In this document: piece after piece, positions 1 through 9,235 of the stretch
Position numbering within the stretch: the stretch's first letter is position 1
Layout: each line of letters begins with the position of its first letter
Made by a program: the position numbers and the translations under genes
Assembly (NCBI GenBank): GCA_014904845.1
Contig: MU119854.1
Span: forward strand, 1 to 15,632
Length of the DNA: 15,632 bases
Source: Acephala macrosclerotiorum
Lineage: Eukaryota; Ascomycota; Leotiomycetes; Helotiales; Mollisiaceae
Direction: 5' to 3'
The notes under the pieces: model-generated
Database searches by the model: none
What the model was told of the DNA's origin: nothing
The model's input: only the letters and a program-made list of their open reading frames with translations

Positions 1-1381
1 TTTCAATATTTTCATTTGTTTATATTATTTCGTCTCGTTATATACTATTTTATTTTTTTATTTTATTATTATAATTAAAAACTTTAAATAATATAATCAA
101 TTTAAAATTCGAATTCTCGATTTTTTATTTTATTCTCGATATTTATATACGTTTATAACGACGATTAATTCTTTGAATTACATTATATTAATCGAAATAT
201 AAATATAAATTAAATTTATACGATTTTTTTATTTATTATCGTATTATTATAATTTTTACGATAATATTTTTTCGTGATTACAAAAGTACATATTCTATTT
301 TGATTATATTTTTATATTACGATGAAATTAATCAAGAAAATATCGTACGATAACGTAATTAATTATTATTTAATTAATTATACAATAAATTAATTTACGT
401 ATTAATAATAATAATAATATTTCGATAAACTTTCTATTTTAATAAAAACGATAATATGTACTATATATTTTAATTTGAATTAATTTGATAATAAAAAAAA
501 CAAATAATTGCATATATAATAATAAGAAATTAAATCGTTAAAATTTCAATTTAAAATTTTACGATTTGAAATTCGATTTTTTCTTTTTTCGAAAATCGTT
601 ATACGATTACTTTAAATTACGCGAATACTCGATATATTTTCTTTTGAATTATAAATACGAAAATAAAAAAAATAAAAAAATCTATTTTTAAATTCGAAAA
701 TAAATAAAATAAAAAAATAGAAATTGTAAATTTTTAATACGATTTTTCGATCGACGATAAAATTATTGAATAAACGAGTAAAATAAACAAACAAAATTTA
801 AATTTTTTAATCTCGAATTTTATAATATTTAATTATTGTACGTTTAATAAAATAAATTGAATATTTTAAAATCTATATAAAAATAATTTTTATACGTTAA
901 TATTGAAATATATATTAAATAATAATTTTTTATAGCGTTGAATATTATTTTGTAAACGAATTTTTTCAATTTTAATAAAATAAAACGCATTTTACGAAAT
1001 GTAAAAAAAGAAATTAAATTAATAATAATAATATAATAATTATAAATAATAAATAAATACGAAAAATAAAATAAATAAATGAATTTATTTTTATTTAACG
1101 TTAATTCGTAGATTAATTATATAAATTTTTTGTATTTTTTATTTCAATAAAATTTTAAATTATAAAATTAATAATTTTATAAAATTTAATTTTTTTTATT
1201 TATTTTAAATTTTTTTACAATAATTATTATTAATTTAAATTATATTTAATTTTAATAATTTTTTATAAATTTATTATTTTTCAAACGATGTATTATTTTA
1301 TTATATATATATAAAAATACTAAATTCAATTTAATAATTAATTTACGTAATTAATCAACGTTATTAAATAATAAAATAAAT
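1..1381. other. Anonymous AT-rich DNA, no gene
   Basis: About 1.4 kb of almost pure A/T in which much of the remaining C and G occurs as CpG. All frames are densely stopped, and the one open stretch of about 60 codons (612-794, minus strand) is Phe/Ile/Tyr-rich and looks like a by-product of composition. I found no match here to the LTR or internal sequence of the two Copia copies. It is probably older repeat DNA mutated beyond recognition, but that is inference from composition alone. Confidence 0.6.
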
Positions 1382-1386
1382 AAAAT
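1382..1386. repeat. Target-site duplication of copy A, left (AAAAT)
   Basis: AAAAT lies directly before the 5' LTR of the older Copia copy and recurs directly after its 3' LTR at 14854-14858. Five bases is the usual duplication length for this class of integrase. In such AT-rich DNA a chance match is possible, so the support comes from both copies abutting independently aligned LTR ends. Confidence 0.65.
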
Positions 1387-1598
1387 TATTAATTCAATTA
1401 AATAATTATTTAAAAAATCGATTAAATAATTCGAATTATAATTTTTATTATTTTAATGTTTATTTTTTAATTTTATATTTATTTTATTTAATTATATAAA
1501 TAAATAAATACTTTTTTTGAAAAAAGTAAACAAAATTAAATTATTAATATTAGATTAAAATTTTAGTATTTTGTAATTTGTTTTCAAACGTATTAATA
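1387..1598 (+). repeat. 5' LTR of copy A
   Basis: It aligns base by base to the LTRs of copy B, beginning TATTAATTCAATTA against TATCGGTTCAATCA and ending TATTAATA against TTCTAACA. Most differences are transitions. It is 212 bp rather than 229 because roughly 17 bp are missing after about 1450, where copy B has its GCCCTTAGCAATAG-like stretch. The terminal TG and CA have both become TA, as expected from RIP. Confidence 0.8.
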
Positions 1599-2923
1599 TT
1601 AATTAATAATTGATTTAATCGTTCGATTATAAAATAATAAAATTATTTACGAAAAAATATTTATTGAATTAATTTGTATAAAAAACTTTTAAAATTGTAT
1701 TAAAAAAAAATTCAAATTCTATTAAACTTTTAAAAAAACAAAATATCGTAATATAATATATTTTATTTAATTTTACGTTTTATCGCGTATTAATAATAAA
1801 TATTTAATTGCGATTTATTTATTATTATTAAAACAATTTTTTAAGTATTTTACGAAATTCAAAAATTTTCTTAAAATTTTTTGAATATAATATAAAGTTC
1901 GAAACTATTAAAAACAATTTTTATAAATACGATACGAAAACTCGTCGAATTATAATATTTATCGAGTACAATATAATTTAATAAACTATTTTCAACGAAT
2001 AAAATTAAATTTTTTTAAAGTATAATTTTAATTAAAAAAAAAAATTTATTATTTATTTTTTTATTTTTCGATTTAATATAATATACAAAAAAATAAATTC
2101 AAAAAATTACGAAACAAAAAAAAAAAAATAATAATTTATAATATAAATTCATTTTAATATATTTTAATTAAATCGCGAATTAATTTATATAAATTTCGTA
2201 AAACGTAAAAATTTATTTGTAAAACTTTTTTCGAAATAATAAAGTTTATATTTTATTATTATTAAATAAAATAATAATCGCGAAAACGCTAAAAATAATT
2301 ACTCAAAAAATAATACTATTAAAATAATTCGAATTGAAAATCGAAAAATTAAATATAATAAAAAAATTCAATTTATAAAAAAATACGATCAATTCGATTA
2401 AAACGAAAAAAAAAAATCGAATATTTATAAATAAAATATTCAAATACGAAAATTTTAATAAAATTAAAAATTATTAAATTTTATTAGAATTATCGATTAT
2501 ACAAAAATTATTATACGAGAAATTTCAAATAATATTTTTTTTAATAATATTTTTAAAATTTATAATATTCGATAAATATTTTTTAACGTCGAAAAACTTT
2601 TTATTATTTAATTCGATTTTAAAATTTCTATATTCAATATTAATTTTATTATTATTAGTATTATTAAACGAATTAATATTATTAAAAAATAAAAAATTAT
2701 TAAAAAATTTCAATTAAATAATATTTAATTCTATTTACGAAAATCAAATAATATTTAATTTTAATAGAAAATTAATTACTTTTATAAAAATTTATAATAA
2801 TAAATTTAAATATTATAAAAAAAAATTTATTAAATATATTAATACAAATATTTAAAAATAAATATTAAATTCGAAAATTATTATAACGCGTTTTCGATTA
2901 TATTTACAAATAAAATTAATAAA
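1599..2923 (+). pseudogene. Copy A internal region, part 1: leader and 5' part of gag
   Basis: This stretch corresponds to 3153-4438 of copy B. The best anchor is 2727-2918, which aligns to 4236-4433 (shared TTTAATTTTAATAGAAAAT and GCGTTTTCGATTATATTTA, among others). It breaks off at 2923, exactly where copy B inserted, and its continuation starts at 9236. No frame is open. The region is so depleted of G and C that the protein cannot be read directly; identity rests on the alignment with copy B. Confidence 0.75.
2919..2923. repeat. Target-site duplication of copy B, left (ATAAA)
   Basis: ATAAA precedes the 5' LTR of copy B and recurs at 9236-9240 immediately after its 3' LTR. The uninterrupted counterpart in copy B itself is GTGAG at 4434-4438, so both duplicates carry the mutated form. 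Alignment of copy A to copy B continues without gap or overlap on both sides once one ATAAA is removed. Confidence 0.88.
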
Positions 2924-2940
2924 TATCGGTTCAATCATGT

Positions 2941-2956
2941 GATCGCTTAAGCGATC
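2941..2956. repeat. Perfect 16-bp palindrome in the LTR
   Basis: GATCGCTTAAGCGATC is identical to its reverse complement. The 3' LTR has the same site with a single G-to-A change (GATCACTTAAGCGATC, 9023-9038), so the palindrome was in the ancestral LTR. Its place in the first 35 bp, upstream of the TATA-like box, suits a dimeric factor-binding site, but no function can be shown from sequence. Confidence 0.6.
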
Positions 2957-3045
2957 GACTAGATGATCTTAGTTATAATCTCTATTGCCCTTGGTAACAA
3001 CTGCTCTAGCGTCCACTCTTTAATCTTACGTCTACTCTGTTTAAT

Positions 3046-3053
3046 TATATAAG
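3046..3053 (+). promoter_or_regulatory. Putative TATA box of the 5' LTR
   Basis: TATATAAG lies about 122 bp into the 229-bp LTR, followed by purine-rich GTAGAGAGATG. This is a sensible place for the start of the R region. The matching site in the 3' LTR is TATATAGA. No transcription start can be located from sequence alone. Confidence 0.5.
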
Positions 3054-3152
3054 TAGAGAGATGTTTCTTCTAAGAAAAAGCAAACAGAATTGAATTATTG
3101 ACACTAGACTAAAATCTTAGTATTTCGTGATTTGTCTTCGAACGTTTTAATA

Positions 3153-3541
3153 TTGATCAGTAGTTGAATTCGTTCGATTACAGAACAATAAAATTACTTA
3201 TGAAAAAGTAGCAATTGAATAAAATCGATCGAATAAAAAAATCCAAATTGTACGCATCTATTGATTCAATTAAACGTAAGAAAGAGTAGTTTTTGTTTGT
3301 ACTAGAAAAAACTACTAAATCTCTAAAGAATATTGCGATTCTATGCTCGCTTTGTTTTCCTCGGTTTGAAATTGATTGATTTTTTATTCTACGCTTTATC
3401 GCGTATTAACAACGAGTACTTTATTGTAATTTGTTGAACAATACTAAAAACAATTCTTACGAATTTAATACGAAGATTTATCGAATTAATATATCTATTA
3501 AGTACGATACGACTCGATAAAATGCTCTTTGAGAGTACGAT
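3153..3541 (+). other. Copy B 5' leader with presumed primer-binding site
   Basis: The primer-binding site should begin within a few bases of the LTR end at 3152. The sequence there is TTGATCAGTAGTTGAATTC. A site complementary to a tRNA 3' end would begin TGG, and TGATCAGTAG could derive from that by G-to-A changes, but I cannot assign the tRNA. An internal tRNA primer, known in some Copia elements, is equally possible. The rest of the leader may include the start of gag in the pol frame, because acidic and Asn-rich codons seem to continue upstream of 3541; no start codon can be fixed. Confidence 0.4.
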
Positions 3542-4960
3542 TACACTCTTTTAAAGTACAACTCTAATTAAAAAAAAACTCTTTTACTACTCTTTCTATT
3601 CCTCGATTCAATATAATACACATTGGAATAAATACAAAGTTTCAAAGCGAAAAGTAATCGAAACCATAGATTATAAATAGAATATAAAAAAGCATTTTTA
3701 AAATAAACAAAAGAAATATTTGAAAAAAAAATAGATAAAAATACGAAAAGAAAATTACGTAAAACTTTGCAAATAAACGAAGTATAAATATTAAAAAAAC
3801 GATTTATTAAAATCTTAAAAATATTAGCAAATATCGCAAATAAAAAAAAACAATCAAAGTAATCGTATAAAAAAATTGTAGAAATAAATTTAGTAAAAAA
3901 CTTCAACTCATAAAGAAATACAATCGATCTAAAGATAAAACAAACTCGAAAACTAGCGTTTTCTGTCATTTTTATCGAAAAAATTAAAAAAATAGTATTA
4001 GTACCTTCGAATTTTTTTTCTCAATTACTAAAACTTGCCACAAAATCTCCTATAGAACAAACGACACTACTCGAACGTACGACACTTTAAAAACAACTCT
4101 AAAAGCGCAATAAAATATTGTTATTAAATTTGTCGTCAAAAAACGAAAACTCGAAACGAAACTCGTTATTCTTATTATTACTAGAAACTGAAAAATTGTC
4201 AGAAAATTCTAATCGATCAATATACAATTTCAATCGCGAGAATTAAATAGTATTTAGTTTTAATAGAAAATTAATTATTCTTATAAAAATTTACGATAAT
4301 AAATTTAAATACTACGAAAAAGAAAACTCATTGAATATATTTATACGAGTATTCGAAGACTTATATTCGAAAGTAAACGTTAAACTTAAAAATTATCGTA
4401 ATACGTTTTCGATTATGTTTATCGATGAAACTAGTGAGTTCTATTACTAGAAACTCGCTGGAAAAAGTCTGCCTTTCAATAGAATAATTGAAATTGTAAA
4501 ATCGAATTTCGAGATCGAAAAACGTCGAAACAAAATACTCAATTAATAGAATACGATTATACTCGCGTTAATTCGAGCGCAAAATTTAAAAAAAACGACT
4601 TTCGAATATTTCGAGATACTACGCTAAAAACTGATTCAAAAACAGTTTAATTTACGTTCGAGTATGCGAATAAAGACTATTATACGAGACAAATTTTACT
4701 ACGTTTACTAGAGCGTATTAGAGTACTATTAAACGCTTTTTCGATTTTTATCGAATTTTTAAGCGATATGTGAAAACGTTCGTAACGCGATTTTACTTTA
4801 AACGAAAATAGAAATAATTTTTAGAACTTTTATAGTCGGAAAAAGAGAAGTCTATCGAAATATAATCGAATTATATTTCGTAGACTGTAAATATTACGAT
4901 AAAAGCACTCGATATAGTAATCGAATTAATTATAAAAAGTCGACAATATATTAAAACGAG
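3542..4960 (+). pseudogene. Copy B Gag domain (nucleocapsid precursor), degenerate
   Basis: Gag would form the cytoplasmic particle that packages the RNA. The better conserved core (about 4202-4960) reads, in the pol frame, motifs such as FSIMF, ETSEFYY, LAGKSLPF and RAQNLKKT, which I recognise from fungal Copia Gag proteins. An in-frame Gln-to-stop change lies at 4448-4450, in the middle of the EFYY...KLAGKS motif. Upstream of 4202 the frame is low-complexity, rich in Lys, Asn and Ser/Leu; undoing G-to-A in general terms would make it acidic, so it is probably the variable N-terminal part. Its true start is not determined. Confidence 0.72.
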
Positions 4961-4966
4961 AAGAAA

Positions 4967-5008
4967 TACTTCGTTTGTAAGAATTCGAATTGTTGAAATA
5001 CTCGCTAT
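4967..5008 (+). other. Zinc-knuckle motif at the Gag/protease junction, two metal ligands lost
   Basis: In frame the segment reads YFVCKNSNC, stop, NTRYTLKERKKAYDD. The fungal Copia knuckle has Cys-x2-Cys, a third Cys followed by Trp-Ser-Thr, and a His before Thr and the ER pair. Here the first Cys is Tyr (TAC, 4967-4969), the Cys codons at 4976-4978 and 4991-4993 remain, the Trp is a stop (TGA, 4994-4996), and the His is Tyr (TAT, 5006-5008). Each loss fits a single RIP-type transition. This marks the RNA-binding part of Gag. Confidence 0.75.
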
Positions 5009-5344
5009 ACGCTAAAAGAAAGAAAAAAAGCGTACGACGACTTTAAAAAATCGAGATCGTTCGACAAAAATAAGATGATTTAATTCGTGATTAAATTCGA
5101 AGAATTAAATTTCGATATCGCTGAAAAATACGAATAATTCGTTGTTAAATTTACTAGAGAAAAAGATTTATACGAAAACGATATTATACGATCGATCAAT
5201 TATTTTATAATATTTTACGACACGATTAATAGATTTAAAATCATCGAATTACTCGATCGCTAATCAATTTACTATATAATATCGAGTGTCGCAATACAGT
5301 CGAGATCGTTTTTAATGTTCACTAATACAAAAGCGTATTTGATA

Positions 5345-5459
5345 AACCGCTATACATTAAACGTTTTTATAGGTATTATAGTCGATATTGGCGTCGTCCA
5401 ACGATTGATTGCCGGCGAAAATCAGTATTTGATTCTTTAACGAATTCGAAACGTCAAAT
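5345..5459 (+). other. Aspartic protease active site of copy B
   Basis: The frame reads FIGIIVDIGVVQRLIAGEN around 5366-5422. Retroviral-type proteases carry Asp-Thr/Ser-Gly; here it is Asp-Ile-Gly, with Asp at 5384-5386 and ATT in place of a Thr codon (ACT to ATT). The following GVVQ stands where fungal Copia have Gly-Ala-Ala-Gln, again explained by C-to-T. The enzyme would cleave the polyprotein. The catalytic Asp remains, but a downstream in-frame stop (5438-5440) and others prevent expression. Confidence 0.72.
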
Positions 5460-5803
5460 TGAACGGATTTAGAGTTGGAAAAATAGTGATTAAATTTAAA
5501 ATCGGCGAAATTTCATTTCTTGAGACTATCGATATCAATATACTAATTAAACGTATTACGTTTCACGTAGTTTCAATAAACGTACTTTTTCTATTGTATT
5601 TTCAAAATATAAACAAACTACAAATTAAATTCGATAATTTTAATAACGTGTTTGTTTAAAATAAACGGTGTACGCTTATTATTAAAGCGTTTAAATATCT
5701 TTGGATATTGTTTAATCTATTCAAAAACTTAGTTTATAGCAACTATGAAATTTCTATAGTAGAGACCGATTTCACTATTTGTTATTTGATTGAGACGAAG
5801 TTT

Positions 5804-6850
5804 AAACGATTGTATAAACGCTTCGAATATTTATCGATCGCTAGATTCGCGCGAGTATTAAAGCGTAAAAAACATTTTACGAACTTCGAAGAAATTAAGA
5901 AAATAACGAGATTTTGTTAGTAATATTAAATAAATAGTAAATCTTTTGATCGTTTCAAGTTTATATTACGCGACGATTATAATTTTAATTACTTTGTCTA
6001 TTTAAACGTATTATAAATCGACGAGAAACTAGTATTTCAAATCGTAAACGAAATTATAATATTTCAAACTACGAAATTCTTTGTAAATATATTGACGAAA
6101 AAAGTATAAAACGCTTTTCGAACGTATTAAATCGACGTTTACTTTGGACTATCGATATTTACTATTTATAATCTCGAAACGAACTTCAATTTTAAAAAAT
6201 TTCGCGATAATACTAAAAGTATAAACATCGATTCGAAAACTATATCGATAGAAACTTACAATTCGATTAATTTAATAAAGAAATACTACACTCCATTGAA
6301 ACGTGCGTATAATATATTACTTTGAGAATTTTTCGATTTGCGAAAAAAAAAACGATTTCAAATAGCGATCAAAGCAATTAATAATACAATAAAATCGAAT
6401 AGTATTATTTTTATATTTCTTGTTTTCGGCGTTTACTTTCGAATATCACAATAGAACGCGCTTGCAATATTAATTGCCGCTAAAACTAAAGCGATAAAAA
6501 GTGCAATAATCGCGATTCGAAAATGTTACGCTATTCGCTAAATCAATAACGTTCTACGAATAAAAAATAGTCTATAGAATTATTATTTGATCGATTTACT
6601 TTTAAATTCAAATGTATTTATTTGAAGAAAAAGTAAAAAATAGAGAGGACTGTACACGTTTTTAGTAATAAATAAAGAAATATATCAATTACAATTGCCA
6701 AATAAATTAAAGAGTTTTTGTAGTATTACGATAAAACTATTCTATTAAAACTTCGAATAACTCGAAAAACAATCAGAAAATTATTTATTAAAAAAAAACT
6801 TACTAGAAAATCTAGATCTAAAATTAAACTTTTCTAAAAAAAGTTCGAGA
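5804..6850 (+). pseudogene. Copy B integrase, all catalytic acids substituted
   Basis: The N-terminal HHCC zinc site appears at 5828 (His now Tyr), 5873 (His kept), 5915 (Cys kept) and 5924 (Cys now Tyr). In the catalytic core the three acids occur where expected: first Asp now Asn (AAC, 6005-6007), second Asp now Asn (AAT, 6170-6172), and the Glu, exactly 36 codons further on (D-x35-E spacing), now Lys (AAG, 6278-6280). After the core come KRAYNILL, a helix with LVFGVYFRIS, then a C-terminal stretch QLQLPNKLKSF followed by ITIK that matches the small C-terminal beta domain of fungal Copia integrases. The enzyme would insert the cDNA. The order before reverse transcriptase places the element in Copia. 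Confidence 0.88.
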
Positions 6851-7201
6851 ACAAAAGAAAACATGTCTAATTTACTTCGCTCGATCGAAAAAACTTCGTA
6901 TACTTCAAAGAAAAATTTATACTTATTTCGAATTATAGTAGAGATTTCTTTCTACGTTTTCAATTTCGATGAATACATTTATATAATAATTTATATAGAT
7001 GTAAAAACTTTCGAAATTTACTTGACCGAGAAAAAAACTAAAAATAAGCAATTATTTATAGATTTTCGCGCAAAAAAAATTATTATTATTTTAAGCGATT
7101 TGTTCGCAATTTCTCGTAAAAAGGAAATTGATAAACTAATCGCGAAAAAAGTCTTTAAACTAATTTTTAATAACTCGAAAGAGATTAGTAATCAACGAAT
7201 C

Positions 7202-7900
7202 TTCGACTCAAGACTAATAAACGAGATCAAAAACATAGAAACGACAATTCCATACGAGAAATCTCGTTTTATAATCTAAGTATTCAACGATAAAAGCAAA
7301 AAAACAATATTAATTCAATCTTCGACTATTTAGTGCGTTAATCAACGAATTATCGTCGCTTTAATTTTATCTCTCAAATCTAAGAAGATTAGTCTTTATT
7401 TGAGAGACATTATTTAAGTATACGTGCAATCAATAATTTTATTAGTACGTGTTATCTTCGCCAAGTTTCCGAAGGAAATAATAGATGAGTTTCTATTGAA
7501 CGTCGTTTTTAAGATAGTTAAACTTTTCTATAGAGTCTCGAAAGCGAAAATGCACTAGTATAGAACGTATAATACCTATTATAAAGATAAACTCTCGATA
7601 GAATTTTCAATTTTCGATCTTTGTTTACTTATTACGAAGAGTAACTATACTCTATTCGAGATAATCGACATGTAAATCGACGATATACTTATTTTGAGAG
7701 ATTAGACTTTTATAGAATTAGAAAACTTTGAGCTACAAAAAGTCAAGTTGCTAATTAAGTCTATAGAGTTTTTTACGTCAAATATTTTTTTGTTGTTCAA
7801 CGAATGCAAACTAGTAGTAGATGAGACCGGAAATGGAATTGTACTTTCGTAAAAAGAGCAAAATAAGCGCTTAAGTTTGATTGATTTAAAATTAGACTTT
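7202..7900 (+). pseudogene. Copy B reverse transcriptase, catalytic acids kept but frame stopped
   Basis: The domain starts near SRLINEIKN (about 7214) and copies element RNA into cDNA. The first catalytic Asp is in LYLRDI (GAC, 7406-7408). The active-site pair is Asp-Asp at 7679 and 7682 in IDDILIL, where the residue two before the pair is a stop (TAA, 7673-7675) in place of the Gln typical of fungal Copia (QVDD or QTDD). Other family landmarks include KIVK (near 7515) and the FDLCLLIT segment. The linker between integrase and RT (about 6860-7200) is hydrophilic and poorly conserved, as usual. Confidence 0.88.
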
Positions 7901-8107
7901 TACAAACAAACGTACCTCGAGCAACGTATTCGAGGAGTATATATTAGTTCTATTTGCTAATCGGAAATTGCGTACGATATGTCGGCGGCAGTTTAATATT
8001 AATATCCCGAAAAAAGGCAAGTTGTAGTGCTGAATAAGCGACTACAATAGTAGATAAATAATCTCGATCGTAAACTCCAATTTTTTTGTCTGGACTTATA
8101 TTCAACG

Positions 8108-8638
8108 AAATTCTTCGTTTTTGTGGACGGCTCCTTTGCTATGAATGAGAACTTCAATTCGTAGATCGAGTATATCGTCGTTTTTGGCAATGAGACTTAT
8201 AGTAATGAACAATTCGATTTGCGAAATAATTTACTTTATTGGAGTTCAACGAAGTGCAAAAAAGTTACTCGTGCTGTTTTAGTTTTTGAGTTATACGCAA
8301 TGATAATAGAAATCGATATAGAAATCTCGATTTTTATTACTTTTGATCTTATTATAAAACGACTCGAGTTGAACTCAATTCCCGTGATTATTTGCATCGA
8401 TTCTTTCTCTCTCTACGAGTGCATGGTCAAACTCGGCACTACTAAAAAAAAGCGTCTCATGATCGATATCATAACTATCAAACAATCGTATAAACGTAAA
8501 GAACTCTCGAAAATTCGATGAATTGCTGAAGATAGTAATCCAATTGATACTATAATCAAGTCCAATACTAATAAGGCACTTGAGTCGCTCGTTAGTACTA
8601 ATCGCTTTAATGTTAAAGTACAGAGATAAGTGCAACGT
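8108..8638 (+). pseudogene. Copy B RNase H, catalytic residues intact
   Basis: This is the best preserved part of the element. The four metal-binding acids of RNase H are all present: Asp in FVDGSF (8126-8128), Glu in FELYAM (8288-8290), Asp in CIDSFSLYEC (8399-8401), and Asp in NPIDTI (8546-8548). The motif YWSSTKCKKVTRAV (around 8240) is a signature of the Copia RNase H. The enzyme degrades the RNA strand during cDNA synthesis. An in-frame TGA at 8519-8521 stands where the family has Trp, and at least one earlier Gln-to-stop (near 8162) also interrupts the frame. Confidence 0.9.
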
Positions 8639-8788
8639 CTCGAAGCCCAGAAATCAGTCGGCGAGAGCGAGAATAGCGGAGAGAGCGGTCGTTGAGAAGG
8701 ACAGTACTGGAAAGAGAAACGTGTAATTGTTGTTTTAGTGTTTTTAGTGTTTTTCGATATTTTCGGTGTTTTCGGGAGTAAGGCTTCC

Positions 8789-8813
8789 GATTGGCTCGAA
8801 GGTTATAAATACC
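8789..8813 (+). promoter_or_regulatory. Promoter-like CCAAT/TATA pair in the 3' internal region
   Basis: GATTGG (8789-8794, an inverted CCAAT core) is followed 9 bp later by TTATAAATACC (8803-8813), a good TATA-type box. Copy A has GATTGATTC followed by TTATAAATATC at the same place, so the layout is shared. Position and spacing look like a promoter, but it could be chance in AT-rich DNA. If real it would read into the 3' LTR. Confidence 0.3.
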
Positions 8814-8989
8814 GGGTTTAAAAAAATTTCTCCAAGTTTGATTTGATCGGTCAAGTATTACAATACGTAACGACGATTGATTTACGATTAGATTTCCTTC
8901 TAGTATTTGGTAGCGGGATAGCGCGTTGACAGTCGCGGTAGTACTCTCCTCTGTATTTGATTTACGAGTTGGAAAGAGCGTCTTCTCTT

Positions 8990-8999
8990 AAAAAGAGAG
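8990..8999 (+). other. Candidate polypurine tract of copy B
   Basis: AAAAAGAGAG lies 7 bp before the 3' LTR (start 9007). Plus-strand priming needs a purine run next to the 3' LTR, and this is the only one close by. The intervening TTGCCAA is not purine-rich, so the assignment is tentative. Confidence 0.4.
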
Positions 9000-9006
9000 T
9001 TGCCAA

Positions 9007-9235
9007 TGTCGATTTAATCATGTGATCACTTAAGCGATCGACTAAATGATTTTAACTATGATTTTTATTGCCCTTAGCAATAGTTGCCCTAGTGTCCACT
9101 TTTTAATTTTACGTCTACTTTGTTTAATTATATAGATAGAGAGATGCTTCTTCTGAGAAAAAACAAACAGAATTGAATCATTGACACTAGACTAAAATCT
9201 TAGTGTTTCGTGATTTGTCTTCGAACGTTCTAACA
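9007..9235 (+). repeat. 3' LTR of copy B (229 bp)
   Basis: It begins TGTCGA and ends CTAACA, keeping the canonical TG and CA termini lost in the 5' LTR. It aligns without gaps to 2924-3152, differing only by transitions. It contains the TATA-like TATATAGA (9129-9136) and one copy of the start-proximal palindrome with a single mismatch. Confidence 0.92.
9129..9136 (+). promoter_or_regulatory. TATA-like box of the 3' LTR
   Basis: TATATAGA corresponds to TATATAAG in the 5' LTR. In a 3' LTR this would normally sit before the R region, where polyadenylation of the element RNA occurs, and could also fire outward into copy A sequence. Confidence 0.4.

Larger units (their letters stand above)
2924..3152 (+). 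repeat. 5' LTR of copy B (229 bp)
   Basis: Same length as the 3' LTR (9007-9235) with no gap in the alignment. By hand I count about 30 differences, all transitions and in both directions. It starts TATCGG where the 3' LTR keeps TGTCGA, and ends TTTTAATA where the 3' LTR keeps TTCTAACA, so the original ends were TG and CA. A TATA-like box lies at 3046-3053. Because RIP inflates divergence, the difference between the LTRs cannot be used as a clock. Confidence 0.92.
3542..8695 (+). pseudogene. Copy B gag-pol polyprotein, broken by many RIP-type stops
   Basis: One reading frame (codon starts such as 4436, 5381, 6863, 7406, 8219) carries every recognisable domain from Gag to RNase H without any frameshift across about 5 kb. 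It is interrupted by dozens of stops, nearly all at positions where the family has Gln or Trp (CAA/CAG to TAA/TAG, TGG to TGA/TAG). The longest open pieces are 5459-5659, 5708-5920, 6863-7279 and 8219-8521. The stop at 8693-8695 is the likely natural end, since RNase H homology ends near 8635 and a short hydrophilic tail follows. The 5' end is approximate. A single gag-pol frame with no shift is usual in this fungal Copia group. Lys is over-represented where the family tends to have Glu, consistent with G-to-A change. Nothing functional could be made from it. Confidence 0.9.
8696..9006 (+). other. Copy B 3' internal noncoding region
   Basis: About 310 bp between the end of gag-pol and the 3' LTR. 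It has repeated GTGTTTTT-like steps (8730-8775), then a promoter-like arrangement (8789-8813), then unremarkable sequence to the purine-rich tract beside the LTR. Copy A keeps a recognisable counterpart at about 13381-13709. No open frame of note. Confidence 0.65.
2924..9235 (+). mobile_element. Copy B: younger full-length Ty1/Copia LTR retrotransposon nested in copy A
   Basis: A complete 6.3-kb element: two 229-bp LTRs in direct orientation, a 5-bp target duplication, and one collinear gag-pol frame. Reading order is Gag, CCHC-like zinc knuckle, aspartic protease, integrase, reverse transcriptase, RNase H. Integrase before reverse transcriptase is the diagnostic Copia order (Gypsy elements have it after RNase H). 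The wording of motifs such as SSTKCK and DSFSLYEC in RNase H and RDI near the first RT Asp is that of the fungal Copia group. Many codons are now stops, all explainable by C-to-T or G-to-A changes, so the copy cannot make its own proteins. Confidence 0.93.

Noticed and set aside
2525..2713. 62-codon Asn-rich minus-strand open frame
   Set aside because: Low-complexity product of AT-rich, RIP-mutated copy A sequence; also the case for 612-794 and 13149-13346.
2938..3152. LTR start at the TGTGATC of 2938 (and 9021)
   Set aside because: The two LTRs stay aligned 14 bases further upstream to TATCGG/TGTCGA, and only that earlier boundary gives a matching 5-bp target duplication.
3568..3969. 133-codon open frame on the minus strand
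   Set aside because: Lies antisense to the leader and N-terminal gag of copy B; it is Phe/Ile/Tyr-rich because the plus strand is A-rich, has no recognisable domain, and the plus-strand frame explains the region better.
6300..6420. Frameshift in integrase at the A-run near 6343
   Set aside because: Counting the ten A residues shows the frame is kept, and downstream AINNTIKSNSII and LVFGVYFRIS remain in the pol frame.
7999..8190. 63-codon open frame on the minus strand
   Set aside because: Antisense to the RT-RNase H connection and the start of RNase H; no features of its own.
8375..8635. 86-codon open frame on the minus strand
   Set aside because: Antisense shadow of the well-supported RNase H domain.
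2924..9235. Dating copy B from LTR divergence
   Set aside because: All differences are RIP-type transitions, so divergence does not measure time.
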